From positions 29,335,022 to 29,399,021 of the forward strand of contig CM033399.1 in assembly GCA_019426215.1 (NCBI GenBank): a DNA stretch of 64,000 nt, in the 5' to 3' direction. Of this stretch, positions 22,684 through 35,153 are shown one piece after another. The position numbers and the translations under genes are program-made. The notes beneath the pieces were generated by a model. That model searched no databases. It had not been told where the DNA came from and saw nothing but the letters and a program-made list of their open reading frames with translations. This stretch comes from Buddleja alternifolia. Taxonomy: Eukaryota; Streptophyta; Magnoliopsida; Lamiales; Scrophulariaceae. The stretch's first letter is position 1; each line of letters begins with the position of its first letter.

Positions 22684-24442
22684 TTATTCTACATTAGCTG
22701 AAATAAGCTTAAACCACTGACTATGGGGATGGCAATCATGTTCCAAACACTTGCACTTGTTGGTTAAGATTCTTGACGAATAATCAGGATCCCAATCCAA
22801 GCACAAATATGTCCCGTCTTCATCTTTGTTCGCCAGTCGAAACTTCGAGTTAGAAACCGATTGCCACTTGCTTCGGGAACCGGTGCAATTGTTGGAAAGA
22901 GTCACCGGAATCCCATCTCCGGCTGCCGATAGACATAATTCAGTTCCAATTAACCGGATAGGGTTACCATTTCCGGCGTGGCTCCATTTGCTGTAACTCC
23001 AGCAATCACTAGGATGAACCTTGGAATGTTTGTCCACATGCATGCAGTTTCCGCTCCATGGATGGTACATTATGAAATATGTTGGCCCCATTGAGCTAGG
23101 ATCTATATTTATAAATAGATTACTAATTAGTTACATATAATACAAAAATTCCCGAATCAGATTTGGCTAAAGTCAAATCAATCCTCATATTTATAGAAAA
23201 ACAACAAATGAATAGCGAAGAAGATTATGAACGAAAGTCAATTTGTTGCTCGTTCGCAACAATTTTAGTATAGAATTGAGAACTATAATATGTGCCTATG
23301 TTTGCTAAATTGTAATGTAATTCCGAAAGTGTGTAATTTATATTTCCGGCAAGGAATATGGATTTTTTTTATAACTAATACTTATAAAAAGTTTGACACG
23401 TTATTAAATTCCTAATAAAGTATCTGGGAATTATCACGGTGTACATTCTCATATTTTACTTTATAAGTATCCTAGGGATATTGCAAATAAATATCACATA
23501 TATTCATTAATTTATACGTACTATAATTTTATACTCCCTTCTGGTAATTTATACAGAAAGGAGTTAGAGAATTACTTATAATTTCTGAAAAATAAAAATG
23601 TTTTTATTTGGACAAAAAAAATCCATAACAAATCAAACTTTAAAAGTTAAATTAATCAACACCTCAAAATAAATACATAAAAGTATTAGTTATGAAAGTG
23701 ATGTAATGTGTCAAACTTTTTGGAAATATAAACCTGCTTATGACCTAGGGATCCCTAGGTTATAATAGAGTCAAACTTATAAAATTATTGATTTTTTTTT
23801 ATAACTAATACTTATAAATAGTTATATTTTATAACTATTATAACCTAGGGATCCCTAGGTTATAATAGTGAAAGTATTAGTTATGAAAGGGATCCCTAGG
23901 TTATAATTAAGATTAGCTGCACCTGCACATTTCAATTTTTGGAAATTTGTAGCAAAATCAGAATGAAAAAACTCCTCGATAAATTTGACCAAAGGCCATA
24001 TTAAAACTATATTGTTTCATAGCTAAAGTTGTTGTTTAAGATGAGAGCTCTTAACAGTAAACTCTTTTCTTCCATCAATTAAACAATAAAGCAATAATTA
24101 AAATATAGACAGTTATATTTATTTGCAAAATTTCTACAGCATATATCCACGTATTAGAAACTGCTAATAAAGTATCTTGGAACTATCATGGTGTACATTC
24201 TCATATTTTATTTTTTCTAGGGCGTGTATCTTAATAAAATCAAATCAGATCCTCTATTGCAAATTGTGTTACATCTTCTATTCTATGTATTTATATGCAT
24301 GTTAATTGTAAAAAATGCGCGCATCACTTGTCTATTAAAGGTAACAATATAGATTGCGACTTATTAAGTAGTTACTGATCTCCACATTTTTATATCTAAT
24401 AATAAAATTTTTGAAAAAGGTAAATCTTGATCTAAAAACAAA

Positions 24443-24504
<62 letters not shown>

Positions 24505-26040
24505 CTTGAATTTGCTGTTGAATAAGTTGTAGTTTCTGAAGAAATTGTGGATTTCTAAGTGAAGTCCAATTTGAATTGAGCATCCCAAAAGTCTCACCGG
24601 GATTATGTAGCCCATCTCGAAGATAATAACTCCCTTGTAAAGCCCATATAGTCCAATCCAAATCTTTCTCTGCCAAAAAGCTCACATAACATGCCAAGAA
24701 CAAATTATCGGCCCGGTCCGTACCCATCTGATTAATTCCAAATTCAGTTATAAATAAAGGTGCAGCATTTTCACCCTCACCCAAAAACCCTACTTTGTTT
24801 TGAGTTTCTTGCATAACGCTGTCACAAGCTTTAGTTAGAGATTGATTCAACCATATAGGCCCTTGTCCCTCACTAAATGAATATCGATGAAACTCATAAA
24901 CTATTTTGTTCTTGATATTTAATTTTAATGGCTTTTTCTTAAGAAATGTAAAATCTATATCATAAGTTAACCCCGAAACAAGGACTAGAGAATTTGGATT
25001 GGCTTTGTGGATCGTTTCTGCTCCTTTCGACATGTACCAGCGCCATACGGTCTCGTTTTGGAGCGGACCACGAAGCTCGTTGCGCAGACTCATAGCAACT
25101 ACCTGTTTGAACACCAATATACATATATGTAACCATTTGAATCTTTTGTCATGCGGAATATGCAATTAGTATAAGAAATTTGAACATGAACCTGGTCTAA
25201 TCAATTCAGACTTGGACGAAAACTTTGGAAATACTAGAGCATTGCATACCAATACACTACAAATGCATCTAAGATGAGGGAAATTCTACTGGCACTGAAT
25301 GTTGAATGCACCAAAGGGTTCAGATTATGTCACATTAACATATCGTTGTTGTCACGAAAAATATGGTATAATATAGACCTTTCATTAGTATACTACTACA
25401 CATGTGCATAATTCAAACCATTTAGTGTTGAATACCAAGATTAGAAGAGTTTTCGAAAGATAAGTAAACATACCATTGATGTATCTTTGTAACGATTAGC
25501 CACGATATGCAAACCTTTTAACCATTCTTGGGGATCAAAATACTTGTCCCCAAAGAACCCATTCCCATCATCATCACTGCAACACCACATGGGATGGCTA
25601 ACTTGGTTATCAAGCACCACCATTACACCATATTGGCCAAGGGCTTCTATCACAGCCGTTTGTGCCTCAACAACAGTCATATTCAGAAACTCGGGATTGT
25701 TATGGGATATACCTTCTATTTCATCTTGAAGCCCAAGTCTCCTAAAATTTTGGGTCACGGTAAGATGAGCGTATCGAGTAAACATGTGGGTAGCGTAAGT
25801 GAGTCGCACACAGTTGAAGCCCATTAGCGCCGTATGCCTAACAATTTCGCCCACCGGCCTCTTGTTGAGCCCTTCAGCTAACATGGGCTCGGGGTGGCCG
25901 GGCCAATTGGCGCAAATGAGCTTCACCCGGGCCCCGGTGAGTCCATCTACAATCCATCTTGAGCTTGTTGAGAGAGGAAGTGAGTAGCATAGAGTTGCAA
26001 AGGAAAGAAGGAGCAATTGTATGAGGATGGTTTTCTGCAT
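22684..26040 (-). CDS. Secreted GH5 glycoside hydrolase with C-terminal ricin-B-type domain (gene A)
   Basis: Three exons on the minus strand: 26040-25474, 25102-24505 and 23102-22684. Introns are GT-AG in phases 0 and 1, and the product is 527 aa. The N-terminus is a signal peptide (MQKTILIQLLLLSF..., about 20 residues). A glycoside hydrolase family 5 (cellulase-like) catalytic domain follows. The general acid is Glu198 in SLRNELRGP, the nucleophile Glu309 in FITEFGINQMG, and substrate-site His/Tyr lie in YEFHRYSF. Exon 3 supplies a beta-trefoil ricin-B-like module from about residue 389 (YHPWSGNCMHV ... LCLDWD ... QWFKL). It probably acts on cell-wall or extracellular beta-glucans or mannans; the substrate cannot be read. 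A TATAAATA box lies at 26119-26126. Gene B at 35154 has the same structure. Confidence 0.92.
23492..23910. repeat. Direct repeat and palindromic repeats in intron 2 of gene A
   Basis: 23492-23704 duplicates 21966-22178 in direct orientation, bracketing exon 3. Directly after it, the 16-bp perfect palindrome CCTAGGGATCCCTAGG occurs at 23744-23759 and 23844-23859, exactly 100 bp apart, with a 12-base partial copy at 23889-23900. Each is embedded in longer (T)ATAACCTAGGG...TTATA context. Confidence 0.85.
24448..24501. repeat. Compound (AT)n(GT)n microsatellite in intron 2 of gene A
   Basis: About 25 bp of AT repeat runs directly into about 28 bp of GT repeat. It ends two bases before the exon 2 donor site (24504-24503), so length changes here sit at a splice junction. 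Confidence 0.9.
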
Positions 26041-26118
26041 GTTTTACTTTAAGTTTGAAAGTAAATAAAACTAGGAGAAGCAATGTATTGAATGTAAATG
26101 ATCGTCTCGAGAATATGT

Positions 26119-26126
26119 TATTTATA
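26119..26126 (-). promoter_or_regulatory. TATA box of GH5 gene A
   Basis: The minus strand reads TATAAATA 79 bp upstream of the ATG at 26040, a normal distance for a plant promoter with a short leader. Confidence 0.65.
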
Positions 26127-26129
26127 GTA

Positions 26130-26587
26130 GTAAAATGATTTAACTAACATCAAACTCCTAGATTTAATCCTGATACATGCATATCCATACTAGATATGAG
26201 ATAAAAATCAGATAATAACTAGATATGAGATCAAATCAGATAACAACTAATTAAATGCACACAATCTTAATTAACAGTTCCTTTGTTACTATCTTATCTA
26301 ACCCGTGGATTGAACAGACTAGAAGATCCAAGATATCTAATGCTTAAGCTGATAAAGGGAGAGGTGACCCAAAAAAAAAAAAAAAAAAGCTGATAAAGGA
26401 AGGGAGATAACTCTAGCTGTAAATGCATAAAAATATATTTTATATATAATATTCTTTTTCTGAGTTTTACTAGTAAATAAGAAGAAAAGCTTGTATCACA
26501 TAAATATCAAAGTATTATTAATTTATACATTTATTACTTTCATAGTTACATATACGGATTCTAATAATTAAGCGGTGCAATTTTCCT
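26130..26587. other. Intergenic upstream of gene A
   Basis: AT-rich, with a poly-A tract at about 26371-26388. No coding or RNA gene is visible. It probably includes the distal promoter of gene A. Confidence 0.5.
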
Positions 26588-26827
26588 GGTAAAAGGCATA
26601 TTATCTCCTTGTGTTATGGAAAAGTGGCATATTGTCCTCTGTATTATAAAAATAGGCTTATATATCCTCTTGTATTTTTAGAGAAGAGGCAAATTACACC
26701 CAACCTCATTAAAAGGCCAAATATGCCCTTACGCATATAGCAATGAATTTTTAATTAACTTTTTTTATTTTTTACTATATCCCCAACTTTATATTATCGC
26801 TTTTTGAAGCAATAGTTATTAAATAAT

Positions 26828-27316
26828 GGGTAAAATACACTTTGTCCCCCTGAATCATAGCCCTCGTAACATATACCCTTTTGATCTGTTAAAAAATATA
26901 CTTACCCCCTTCTATATTATAGAATTGTCTTAATTACCCCGGTATTCTTCTTCTTTTTATTTTCATTTCTCAACCAGTCTTTTCTTTTTCATAATTTTTT
27001 ATTATATTGATTAGTTAAAATTTATGAATTATAATAATTGACAATATTTGTGGCACTAACGGTAAATTAATTCCAGTGGCAACATAATATTAATGTTTGA
27101 TAAATTTTAAACAATGCATTGTCATAAAATTAGAGTATCATAAAGTTTACTACCCTAAACTATGTTATTTGTATCAAACACCCCCCTAAACTAAATTTTG
27201 TACCATTTACCCCCCTCAACTATGCAAAGTAACATTTAACCCCTTTTCTTACCATGCAATTATCTTTATTACCCTTAAACCATTTTTATTTTGTATTCTC
27301 TTTTTATTTGTACCAA

Positions 27317-27347
<31 letters not shown>

Positions 27348-28602
27348 ATTATATATATATATAATTTTTTGATACAAAAAGAGCTCAATTAAAATGAATT
27401 TCCTCCAAGAGGTCCTGGATATGCACCCGAGGCTATTTACATATAGTAAATTTCTCCGCTTTGTGTGCTAAGGCGTCAGCACATGTGTTTCCATCCCGTT
27501 TCCTATGATGTATACGGCTGTCCCAAGGATTGCGGAGAAGAGTCCGGCAGTCCTGAATAAGCACTTCGAGGGGGTGTGAATCTGTGTTGTCTTTTGCAAC
27601 CAGAGTCAATACCACTTTGAAAACTTTATATATATGTACATATATATATACACACTATAGATCAGTTTTTTTAATTTCGCAACAAGGTTTGTTTATTATC
27701 TTAGCCCCGTGCGTTTTAATTTAAATTTTAATGAAAAAATACTAAGAAAAATACTTTCTATCATTTACATAATATAATTTTAAATTTGTGATCCATTTTT
27801 TTGTCTTGATTTTAATTTTCTTTTTATTAATCCCTTATGAAAAAATCTACATACGTTCAAACATAACACATGTTGCAATATATAGTTTCATAATATTAAA
27901 ATCATTTAAGAATAAAATTAGTAACCCAAACCCTCAAATTGGTTAAAGAATAAAAGAAAAATACAATTTGTAAAAACATAAAGAAAAAAAAACTAGAGAA
28001 ATGGAAAAGATAATGAAAATAAAAATAGATTTAAGGGTAATAAAGACAATTCCATAATAAAGAAAGGGTACTTGTTACTTTGCATAGTTGAGGGGGGTAA
28101 ATGGTACAAAATTTTGTTTACGGAGATACAAATAAAATAGTTCAGGGTAGTAAAATGTATGTTTCCCTATATTTTATATATACCTTGATAAAGATATATA
28201 TATATATATATATGCACTTTTAAAATTCTAATATACTATATAATTTTAATTGAATTCAAATACACCATATTTTGACAAGATATATATGTATTTTAATACT
28301 CTAGTTTACTACCATATATGTTTGGTTACCAAATTAATTTAACTGTAATACTAAAGATACTTTTAATTTTTATTTTAAGTAATTAATATTAATGTAGTGG
28401 GTAAACTTTAACTAATGTATGTATAAAAAAATATAAAAAGGAAAAAAATGGTGGAGAAATTAAAAAATTAGAAGAAGAATAATGGTTAAGGATATTAAGG
28501 CAATTCCATATTATAAAAAGGCGGTAAATGTATTTTTTTTACAATTCAGGGGGGGTATTTATTACAAGGGCTATAGTTCGGGAGGTAAAGTATATTTTAC
28601 CC
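26828..28602. mobile_element. Inner TIR element with 9-bp duplication
   Basis: Ends GGGTAAAATACACTTTGTCCC / (reverse complement) GGGTAAAATATACTTTACCTCCC. Flanks ttaaataat (26819-26827) and ttaaataaa (28603-28611) match at 8 of 9. This is a MULE-like signature. It contains yet another inverted-repeat pair, TTTACTACCCTAAACTAT at 27146 with its complement near 28130-28153. Confidence 0.75.
27360..27622 (-). pseudogene. LINE remnant: RNase H-like (RVT_3) 3' end
   Basis: The minus-strand frame 27615-27433 encodes about 60 residues ending the RNase H-like domain typical of plant LINE-related sequences: LIQDCRTLLRNPWDSRIHH, then REGN-type KRDGNTCADALAHKAE. Downstream on the minus strand a tail TTTTTGTATCAAAAAA precedes an AT microsatellite (27325-27365). 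It is a 5'-truncated fragment lying inside the nested TIR elements. A second, different fragment of the same domain is at 61713-62060. Confidence 0.7.
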
Positions 28603-29046
28603 TTAAATAAATATACGTAGCATACTAATATATCATATTGTCTAATATATATAAAATTAAAAAATATTGATATATGTACATATTCTTTAATTATAAATAT
28701 TAGAACTTATACCATAAAATATGATAATAATGTAACACACAAACATTATGATGTTCAATATATTTATGGTACATAATGGCTATTTAAAAATATTACCAAT
28801 TTTAGTATTTGTATGTCATATAAGATGAAAACAAATTTAAAGTCTACATATTATTTTATTTCAATGTTTTAAACGATTAGGCGTAAAACAATGAAAATAT
28901 TAATGAAGAAATTTATTTCATATATTTTTAAACAAAATTACATATCAAAATTACTTATATTCTACTATGCGTATAGAATTACCATACTTTTTATAATTTT
29001 AAAAACTAAAAAGGAAAAATAAATAAAGAGATATCTTATAATAAAG

Positions 29047-29388
29047 AATTTAATGCAAAAAAAACCTCTATGTTATATCGAAAATGCAAGAAACCCTCCT
29101 GTGTTAACGAAATAGCCTAATCACCCCCTGTGTTCTTAAAAAATATGCGAAAGACCCAAATTTTTGTTAAAAAAATAGAAGGAAATATGTGTTTTTTGGA
29201 TAAAATAACACTATCCACCTCTTATATTGCATGAAGAGTGTATAAATGACAATTGTGCATGTCAATAAAGGTGAAAAACATGCTTATTTTCTAATGAAAT
29301 TTTGCTTTTCGCAGACTTTTTAAGAACTCGGGAAGGGTTGGTGATTAAGTTATTTCGTTAACATAGGGGGCTTTATGCATTTAACCCT
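29047..29388. mobile_element. Short MITE, copy 1
   Basis: Inverted termini TTAATGCAAAAAAAACCTC / GGGGGCTTTATGCATTTAAC, with internal CCTAATCACCCCCTGTGTTC and its complement. It is related to the elements at 29525-29868 and 34507-34881, but more diverged. Confidence 0.65.
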
Positions 29389-29524
29389 ATAATAAATATA
29401 TTAAGGGTATATTTGTCCCTTTTGATTGAATAAATGAATTTCGATGTTATTTGCCACTTTTTTAATGACACAAGGGAGTGATCAGCCATTTTTAATAACA
29501 CAGGGGGGTATTAGTGACTTTTTT

Positions 29525-29868
29525 GGGGTAATTGCATAAAACTCCCATGTGTTATTTTGAAAATGCTAAAAACCCTCATGTGTTAACGAAATAGGCTAAT
29601 CACCCCCTTATGTTCTTAAAAAGTCTGCAAAAAAGTCAAATTCCATAAGAAAACGAGCGTCTTTTTCATGTTTTTCACCTATATTGACATGCTCATTTAT
29701 CATTATACTCTTCATACAATATAAAAGGTAGATAGTGTTAATTCAGCCAAAAAATATATATTTTCTTCTATCTTTTTAACAAAATTTGGCATTTTTGCAG
29801 ATTTTTTAAGAACACATGGGGTTTTTAGCATTTTCAAAATAACATAGGGGGTTTTATGCAATTAACCC
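29525..29868. mobile_element. Short MITE, copy 2
   Basis: This 344-bp element has ends GGGGTAATTGCATAAAAC / GTTTTATGCAATTAACCC. Flanks gactttttt (29516-29524) and gaatttttt (29869-29877) match at 8 of 9, again MULE-like. It lies within the block duplicated to 34018-35020. Confidence 0.75.
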
Positions 29869-30010
29869 GAATTTTTTTAATAACACAGGAGGTAATAGTG
29901 ACTTTCTTAAAAAACACAAGGGGCAATATGCCGTTTGCCCGCAATGAATTTCCTCTTTATTTTCATTACTTAAATCCTACATCTAACGCAAAATGTAATA
30001 TATATATATA

Positions 30011-32737
30011 GGGTCAAGATCTAATACATACCCTCTATTAGATAAGATATAAGACCCAATATACACCATTGGATACATTAAATCCAATAATCCAAAAAAT
30101 AATCAAGAAACAGGCGGGATATTAGACTCCAAATGTATCTGGGGTATAATAATCAATGGCATCATTATACAGCATCAAACTACCAAAAATAACGGCACAA
30201 AATTTTTCCTAAAATCTCTTCATTTGAAACTACCAAAATCTCCCCTACAATCTCTCGATTTGTTGCCAAAATTAAATCACCGAAAATTAAGAAATATCAA
30301 TCTGAAATTTTGGTTTCACTACAATCAGTTTTGATTTAATTAAAATTTTGAAATTTCTGAATTTCAGGAAAATCGAGATTGAAAAAACCAAAATCTGAAA
30401 TATTGAATTTCTGGAATTTATCTTAACTCGTCGACTTCAATGATCTTCCGAGAAAGGCTGTGAGACGCGCCGCTATGGGAGGCGCAACGAGCGGCGATGT
30501 TCACCGCTATGGGATGGCGTTGATGTCGCTGCTCGAGTCGCTGGGGAAGACGACCGGAAAATAGCCATGAAGATGACAGATTTTCGCAAACTGAAAAGTC
30601 GATCGCGAAATATCAATCTCTCCTATTGTATATTTGTTTATTAGCTATTGTATAATGTATGAATTAGCTATTGTATAATGTTTATTAGGTATTGTATTCA
30701 CTGTATAATGGGTTATATGATTCTCTATATTGGCTTATATGTTACTGTATATTGGCTTATATGTTACTGTATATTGTGTTATAAGATACTGTATAATGGT
30801 TTATAAGATTGTAATTGTATGATGTATAAACACACACTGTATAATGTGTTATAACATACTGTATAGTTGTTTATAAGATACTATATAATGGTTTGAAATC
30901 ACTAATTGTATGTCACTAATCACACACTGTATATCGCCGTTGTATTTACTGTATAATGATTTATAAGCTACTGTATAATGGTTTATAAGCTACTGTATGA
31001 TGGTTTAAAAAATCACTAATTGTGATGTCACTAAATACCACACTGTATATCATCACTAATGTACTGTATTTTGCTTTTAAAAAAATAATAAAAAAATATA
31101 TATTTTAAATTTCCGAAAGGCAAAAACTGTTTTTGAAATTTGGCCCTAAGCTCTACTTCAATCTTGAAGGAAACGTCGTTTTAAAAACAACTCAGAATAC
31201 TTATCATAAGTATGCTGAGCACCACCCTCTCGGGCCCAAATTCCATCGTTTTACTAGGTTTTTTCGCATTTTTGTGTTTTTAGTCGGATTTTTATTTTTA
31301 TTTTTATTTATTTCCATTATTTCTGTACTTTACCTTATTTGTATTTACTATATATTTGTTTATTAACTATTGTATAATGGATTAATTAGCTATTGTATTC
31401 ACTGTGTAATGGGTTATATGATACTGTATACTGAGTTATAAGATACTGTATAATGGTTTGAAATCACTAATTGTATGTAACTAATCATACACTGTATATC
31501 ACCGTTGTATTTACTGTATAATGGTTTATAAGCGACTGTATAATGGCTTATAAGCTACTGTATGATGGTGTATTTGTGATTTACAAGCTAATGCATACTG
31601 AGTTTTTAGTGTATAATACAGTAATATTTGCTGTATAACAGGTGGTCCATGAGGCCATATAACAGAGCCTCTCTGTACAACAATTTTTTCAGGATGTTTG
31701 TGGGAATGTATAGCTCCTATGTTCTGCGGAGGTCACCAACATTGAACGTTACTCTATCTTTCTAAATTGTCATTACTACTTAAATTAAAAGAACCAAAAA
31801 AAATAAAATGATTTGAAATTGGGATGCCTGTGAAAAAACAGAGGAATCACATAACAAAGTTGAAATATTTTGCATAAGATTTTGTTTTCACGATCGATGA
31901 TGATGAATTGACGATGATGATGAATCAAGCTTGATGATTACTTGAGTTTGATGATAAATAACGCAAATAAGGGGGATTTGATTTCTGTACATACAATTAG
32001 TGATTTCAAATTATTATACAGTATAATATAAACCAATATACAGTATATTATAAGACAATATACAGTGTCTTATAACCAATTATATAGTGTGAGTATACAT
32101 CATATAGTTACAATCTCATAAACCATTATACATTATCCTATAACCCAGTGTACAACATCATATAACCAATTATACAGTGTGTGTTTGCATATGATACAGT
32201 TACATTACACAAACTAATTTAATAATATACAACATGTGTATTGTTAAGATATTATGTTCTGGAAAATACAACATTATTATTAAGATATTATGTTCTGGAG
32301 GACAAAATGCGAATTTCCGGAAATGATGAATCGAGCTTGTATGGATGATGAATTGACTATGATGTTGAATCGATCTCGATGATTACTTGAGTTTTGTGCA
32401 TCAATCTTTAACTTCTGTGTATCAATTTTTTGTTATTTGTATTCTTTGCGTCAATACGCATCAATACTTCTGTAAAAAATTTACATTCTTTAATTGGGAA
32501 GAAGAGAATTAATTGGGGGGAAAATCTGTTATGGGCGAATATAGTGGAATTTGATTTGATCTTGCATGTTATTTGCATGAGTTTGTTAGACCTATTGACC
32601 AAAATGTCCCCATCATCATTAAATTAAATATAAAATCCAAAATAATGGTTTTAAATATGAACCTTGGGATCAAATGGTTTAAATGGCCTAGATTGGGTCT
32701 TATATCTTACCTAAACTATAGGGGTGTATTTGATCCA

Positions 32738-32740
<3 letters not shown>
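30011..32740. mobile_element. 2.7-kb foldback element inserted in a TA repeat
   Basis: The left end (GGGTCAAGATCTAATACATACCC, then AGATATAAGACCCAATATACACC) pairs with the right end (reverse complement ATGGATCAAATACACCCC, then AGATATAAGACCCAATC). Both sides abut (TA)n, so the duplication is hidden in the repeat. The interior contains many copies of an ACTGTATAATGGTTTATAAG-type unit at about 20-30 bp spacing: plus orientation at 30620-31600, opposite at 31985-32230. A GC-rich patch lies at about 30430-30590. No convincing coding frame is present. Confidence 0.75.
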
Positions 32741-32785
<45 letters not shown>

Positions 32786-32898
32786 TCCATTGCACATGCA
32801 CACACATAATACTCCTTCTAACTAATTATAATAGATAAAAAATTTATTATTTATTTTTATGAATTTAGAGAAATATAAGAAAAGTCTATAATTACATT

Positions 32899-33338
32899 TT
32901 ATTGAGCATTAGCTAAAATAAGCTTAAACCACTGACTCTGAGGATTTCCTTGGCAATTAAATGAACCATCATTTTCCAAACACATACACTTCTTGGTTAA
33001 AAATGTTGATGATGAGTAGTTATGACCCAATTCCAAGCACAAATATGTCCCATCTGCATCTTTACTTGCCAGATGAAACGTGGAATTAGAAACCGATTTC
33101 CATTTACTCCGAGAACTGGTGCAATCGAAGGAAAGAGTCACCGGAATACCATCTCCGGCTGTCGATGGACATAATTCGGTTCCAATCAAACGGATTGGAT
33201 TTCCATTCCCAGCATGATTCCATCTGCTGAAACTCGAACAATCACTGGCATGGACCTCGGAATTGTCCACATGAGTGCACCGCCCGCTTGATGGATGTTA
33301 CATTATGTAATATATTGCCTTCTTTGACCTAGGATCTA
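32899..33338 (-). pseudogene. Duplicated ricin-domain exon, inactivated
   Basis: Nearly identical to exon 3 of gene B (35154-35590), from the same acceptor context (ACCTAG|ATCCTAGG) to the same stop. The codon TAC that follows ATA ATG in gene B is TAA here (about 33299-33301), placing a stop about 13 codons into the exon. The remainder is open (MDNSEVHASDC...SQWFKLILANAQ). It arose by the tandem duplication that also copied part of intron 2. A transcript skipping or using it as a 3' terminal exon would give a GH5 protein lacking the lectin module; that is inference. Confidence 0.85.
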
Positions 33339-33755
33339 GGTATTAAGACACCAAGTTTAGTAAAATTCTAGTACAATCCAGATCGAATTAAAGTCAACCA
33401 CATTAAAATGAATTGCATTGATAGAAATTTTCAATATGATTGATCAATCAAAAGACTTGGATTAGTTACGTGCGGTTGAACCGTTTGGTAAATGTACCAG
33501 AAAAGTTTCGCCATAATCAAATTTATCAAACACAACTAATCACATGCAACAATTACACACTAACACTTAGTTTTAATTGATTACTTCCATTCAGACCGGC
33601 ACTAATCATATAATAAATATAGTTCACTAATCATTTAACAAGAGTAGTTCGCTTAGATTCAACCAGATCCAATTGGAAATATATAGTCAACCTAAACAAG
33701 TCTCTTAAAATGTATTAACCCTTTTCTCCATCAACTTTAAATAATAAACAAATTA

Positions 33756-33768
33756 GGGGGGGGGGGGG
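33756..33768. repeat. Poly-G tract, copy 1
   Basis: Thirteen G in a row, homologous to the 19-G tract at 36011-36029 in the second copy of the duplication. Confidence 0.9.
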
Positions 33769-34113
33769 AATATTTCAAATCTATTTAATTGGGAGAATTG
33801 GTTGGCAACTTCAACTATGAAAAAAGAATTTTAGAGTTTTTCTTTAAATATTGTGTTTGGCCGGCACATCATTAAAAAAAAAAGGGAATAAATCTCAAAA
33901 TTCTAGTTAAGCTTGAAGAAATTCTTACAAAAAAAAGAGAAGAAAGTATACTTCTGTTATTCATGATTTGACAGTTCACTCATTGATTTGAAAAGGTTTC
34001 TTCCAGCTATTTCTCACTTTTGATTGAATAAATCAATTTCGATGTTAATTGCCACTTTTTTAATAACACAAGGGAGTGATCAGTCATTTTTAATAACACA
34101 GGAGGTATTAGTG

Positions 34114-34489
34114 ACGGGAAAAATGCAATTTTGATCTCATAACTTAGCACATATGTGTTTTTGGTCCCAGTATTTTTTACTTTAGCATTATACGTCCCAT
34201 AACTCCAAAAAGTGTGCACTTTTGGTCCCAAGATACGATTACGTCATGTATTTGGTGGAATTGGCATGTGCGGCTCACGTGTTTTGGAGTTATGGGACCA
34301 AAAACGCACATTTTTTGTGATCCCACGTATGCTGCACATGCCAATCCCATACAAATACATGACGTAATCGTATCTAGGGATAAAAAATGCACATTTTTTG
34401 GAGTTATGGGAAGTATAATGCTAAAGTCAAAATTACTGAGACCAAAAACACACATGGGCAAAGTTGTGTGACCAAAATTGCAATTTTTC
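34114..34489. mobile_element. MULE-type MITE inserted after the tandem duplication
   Basis: Ends GGGAAAAATGCAATTTTGATC / (reverse complement) GGAAAAATTGCAATTTTGGTC. The direct repeat tattagtgac on both sides is present once at the matching empty site (29509-29518). The empty site in copy 1 proves insertion after the duplication. The interior is itself an inverted repeat around CCAAAAA(A)TGCACATTTTT phrases. Confidence 0.88.
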
Positions 34490-34506
34490 CTATTAGTGAC
34501 TTTTTT

Positions 34507-34881
34507 GGGGTAATTGCACAAAAACCTCCTGTGTTATTTTGAAAATGCTAAAAAAAACCTTGTGTTAACAAAATAGGCTAATCACCCCCCAGTGTTCTTA
34601 AAAAGTTTGCAAAAAATCAAATTCCATTAGAAAACGAGCGCCTTTTTCGTGTTTTTCACCTTTATTGACATACTCATTTGTCATTTATATACTCTTCATT
34701 CAATATAAATGGTAAATAGTGTTAATTCACCCAAAAAAATATTTTTTATTCTATCTTTTAAACAAAATTTGACTTTTTTGCAGACTTTTTAAGAACACAG
34801 GGGGTTGAGTAGCATATTTCGTTAACACGGGAAGTTTTTAGCATTTTCAAAATAACACAGGGGATTTTATGCAATTAACCC
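34507..34881. mobile_element. Short MITE, copy 3
   Basis: Ends GGGGTAATTGCACAAAAACC / GATTTTATGCAATTAACCC. It is the duplicated counterpart of 29525-29868, preceded by the same gactttttt target sequence. Confidence 0.75.
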
Positions 34882-35153
34882 AACATTTTTTAATAACACA
34901 GAAGGTAATAGTGACTTTTTTTAAGAACACAAGGGGCAATATGCCTTTTGCCCGCAATGAATTTCCTCTTTAGTTTCATTACTTAAATCCTACATCTAAC
35001 GCAAAATGTAATATATATATATATATATATATATATATTGCCCATTGCACGTACACACACATAATACCCCTTCTAACTAATTACAATAGATAAAAAATTT
35101 ATTATTTATTTTTATGAATTTAGAGAAATATAAGAAGAGTCTATAATTACATT

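Larger units (their letters stand above)
26588..29940. mobile_element. Nested terminal-inverted-repeat elements, outermost
   Basis: The left end GGTAAAAGGCATATTATCTCC pairs with the right end near 29905-29940 (reverse complement GGGCAAACGGCATATTGCC), both followed by CTTGTGTTA-type sequence. Inside lie at least two further inverted-repeat elements (26828-28602, itself containing about 27146-28153), a LINE remnant and two MITE copies. No transposase is present. The flanking duplication of the outermost element is not clear. Confidence 0.65.

Noticed and set aside
25528..25987. Plus-strand open frames opposite GH5 exon 1
   Set aside because: They are antisense shadows of a well-supported coding exon; the same occurs opposite gene B at 39167-39575.
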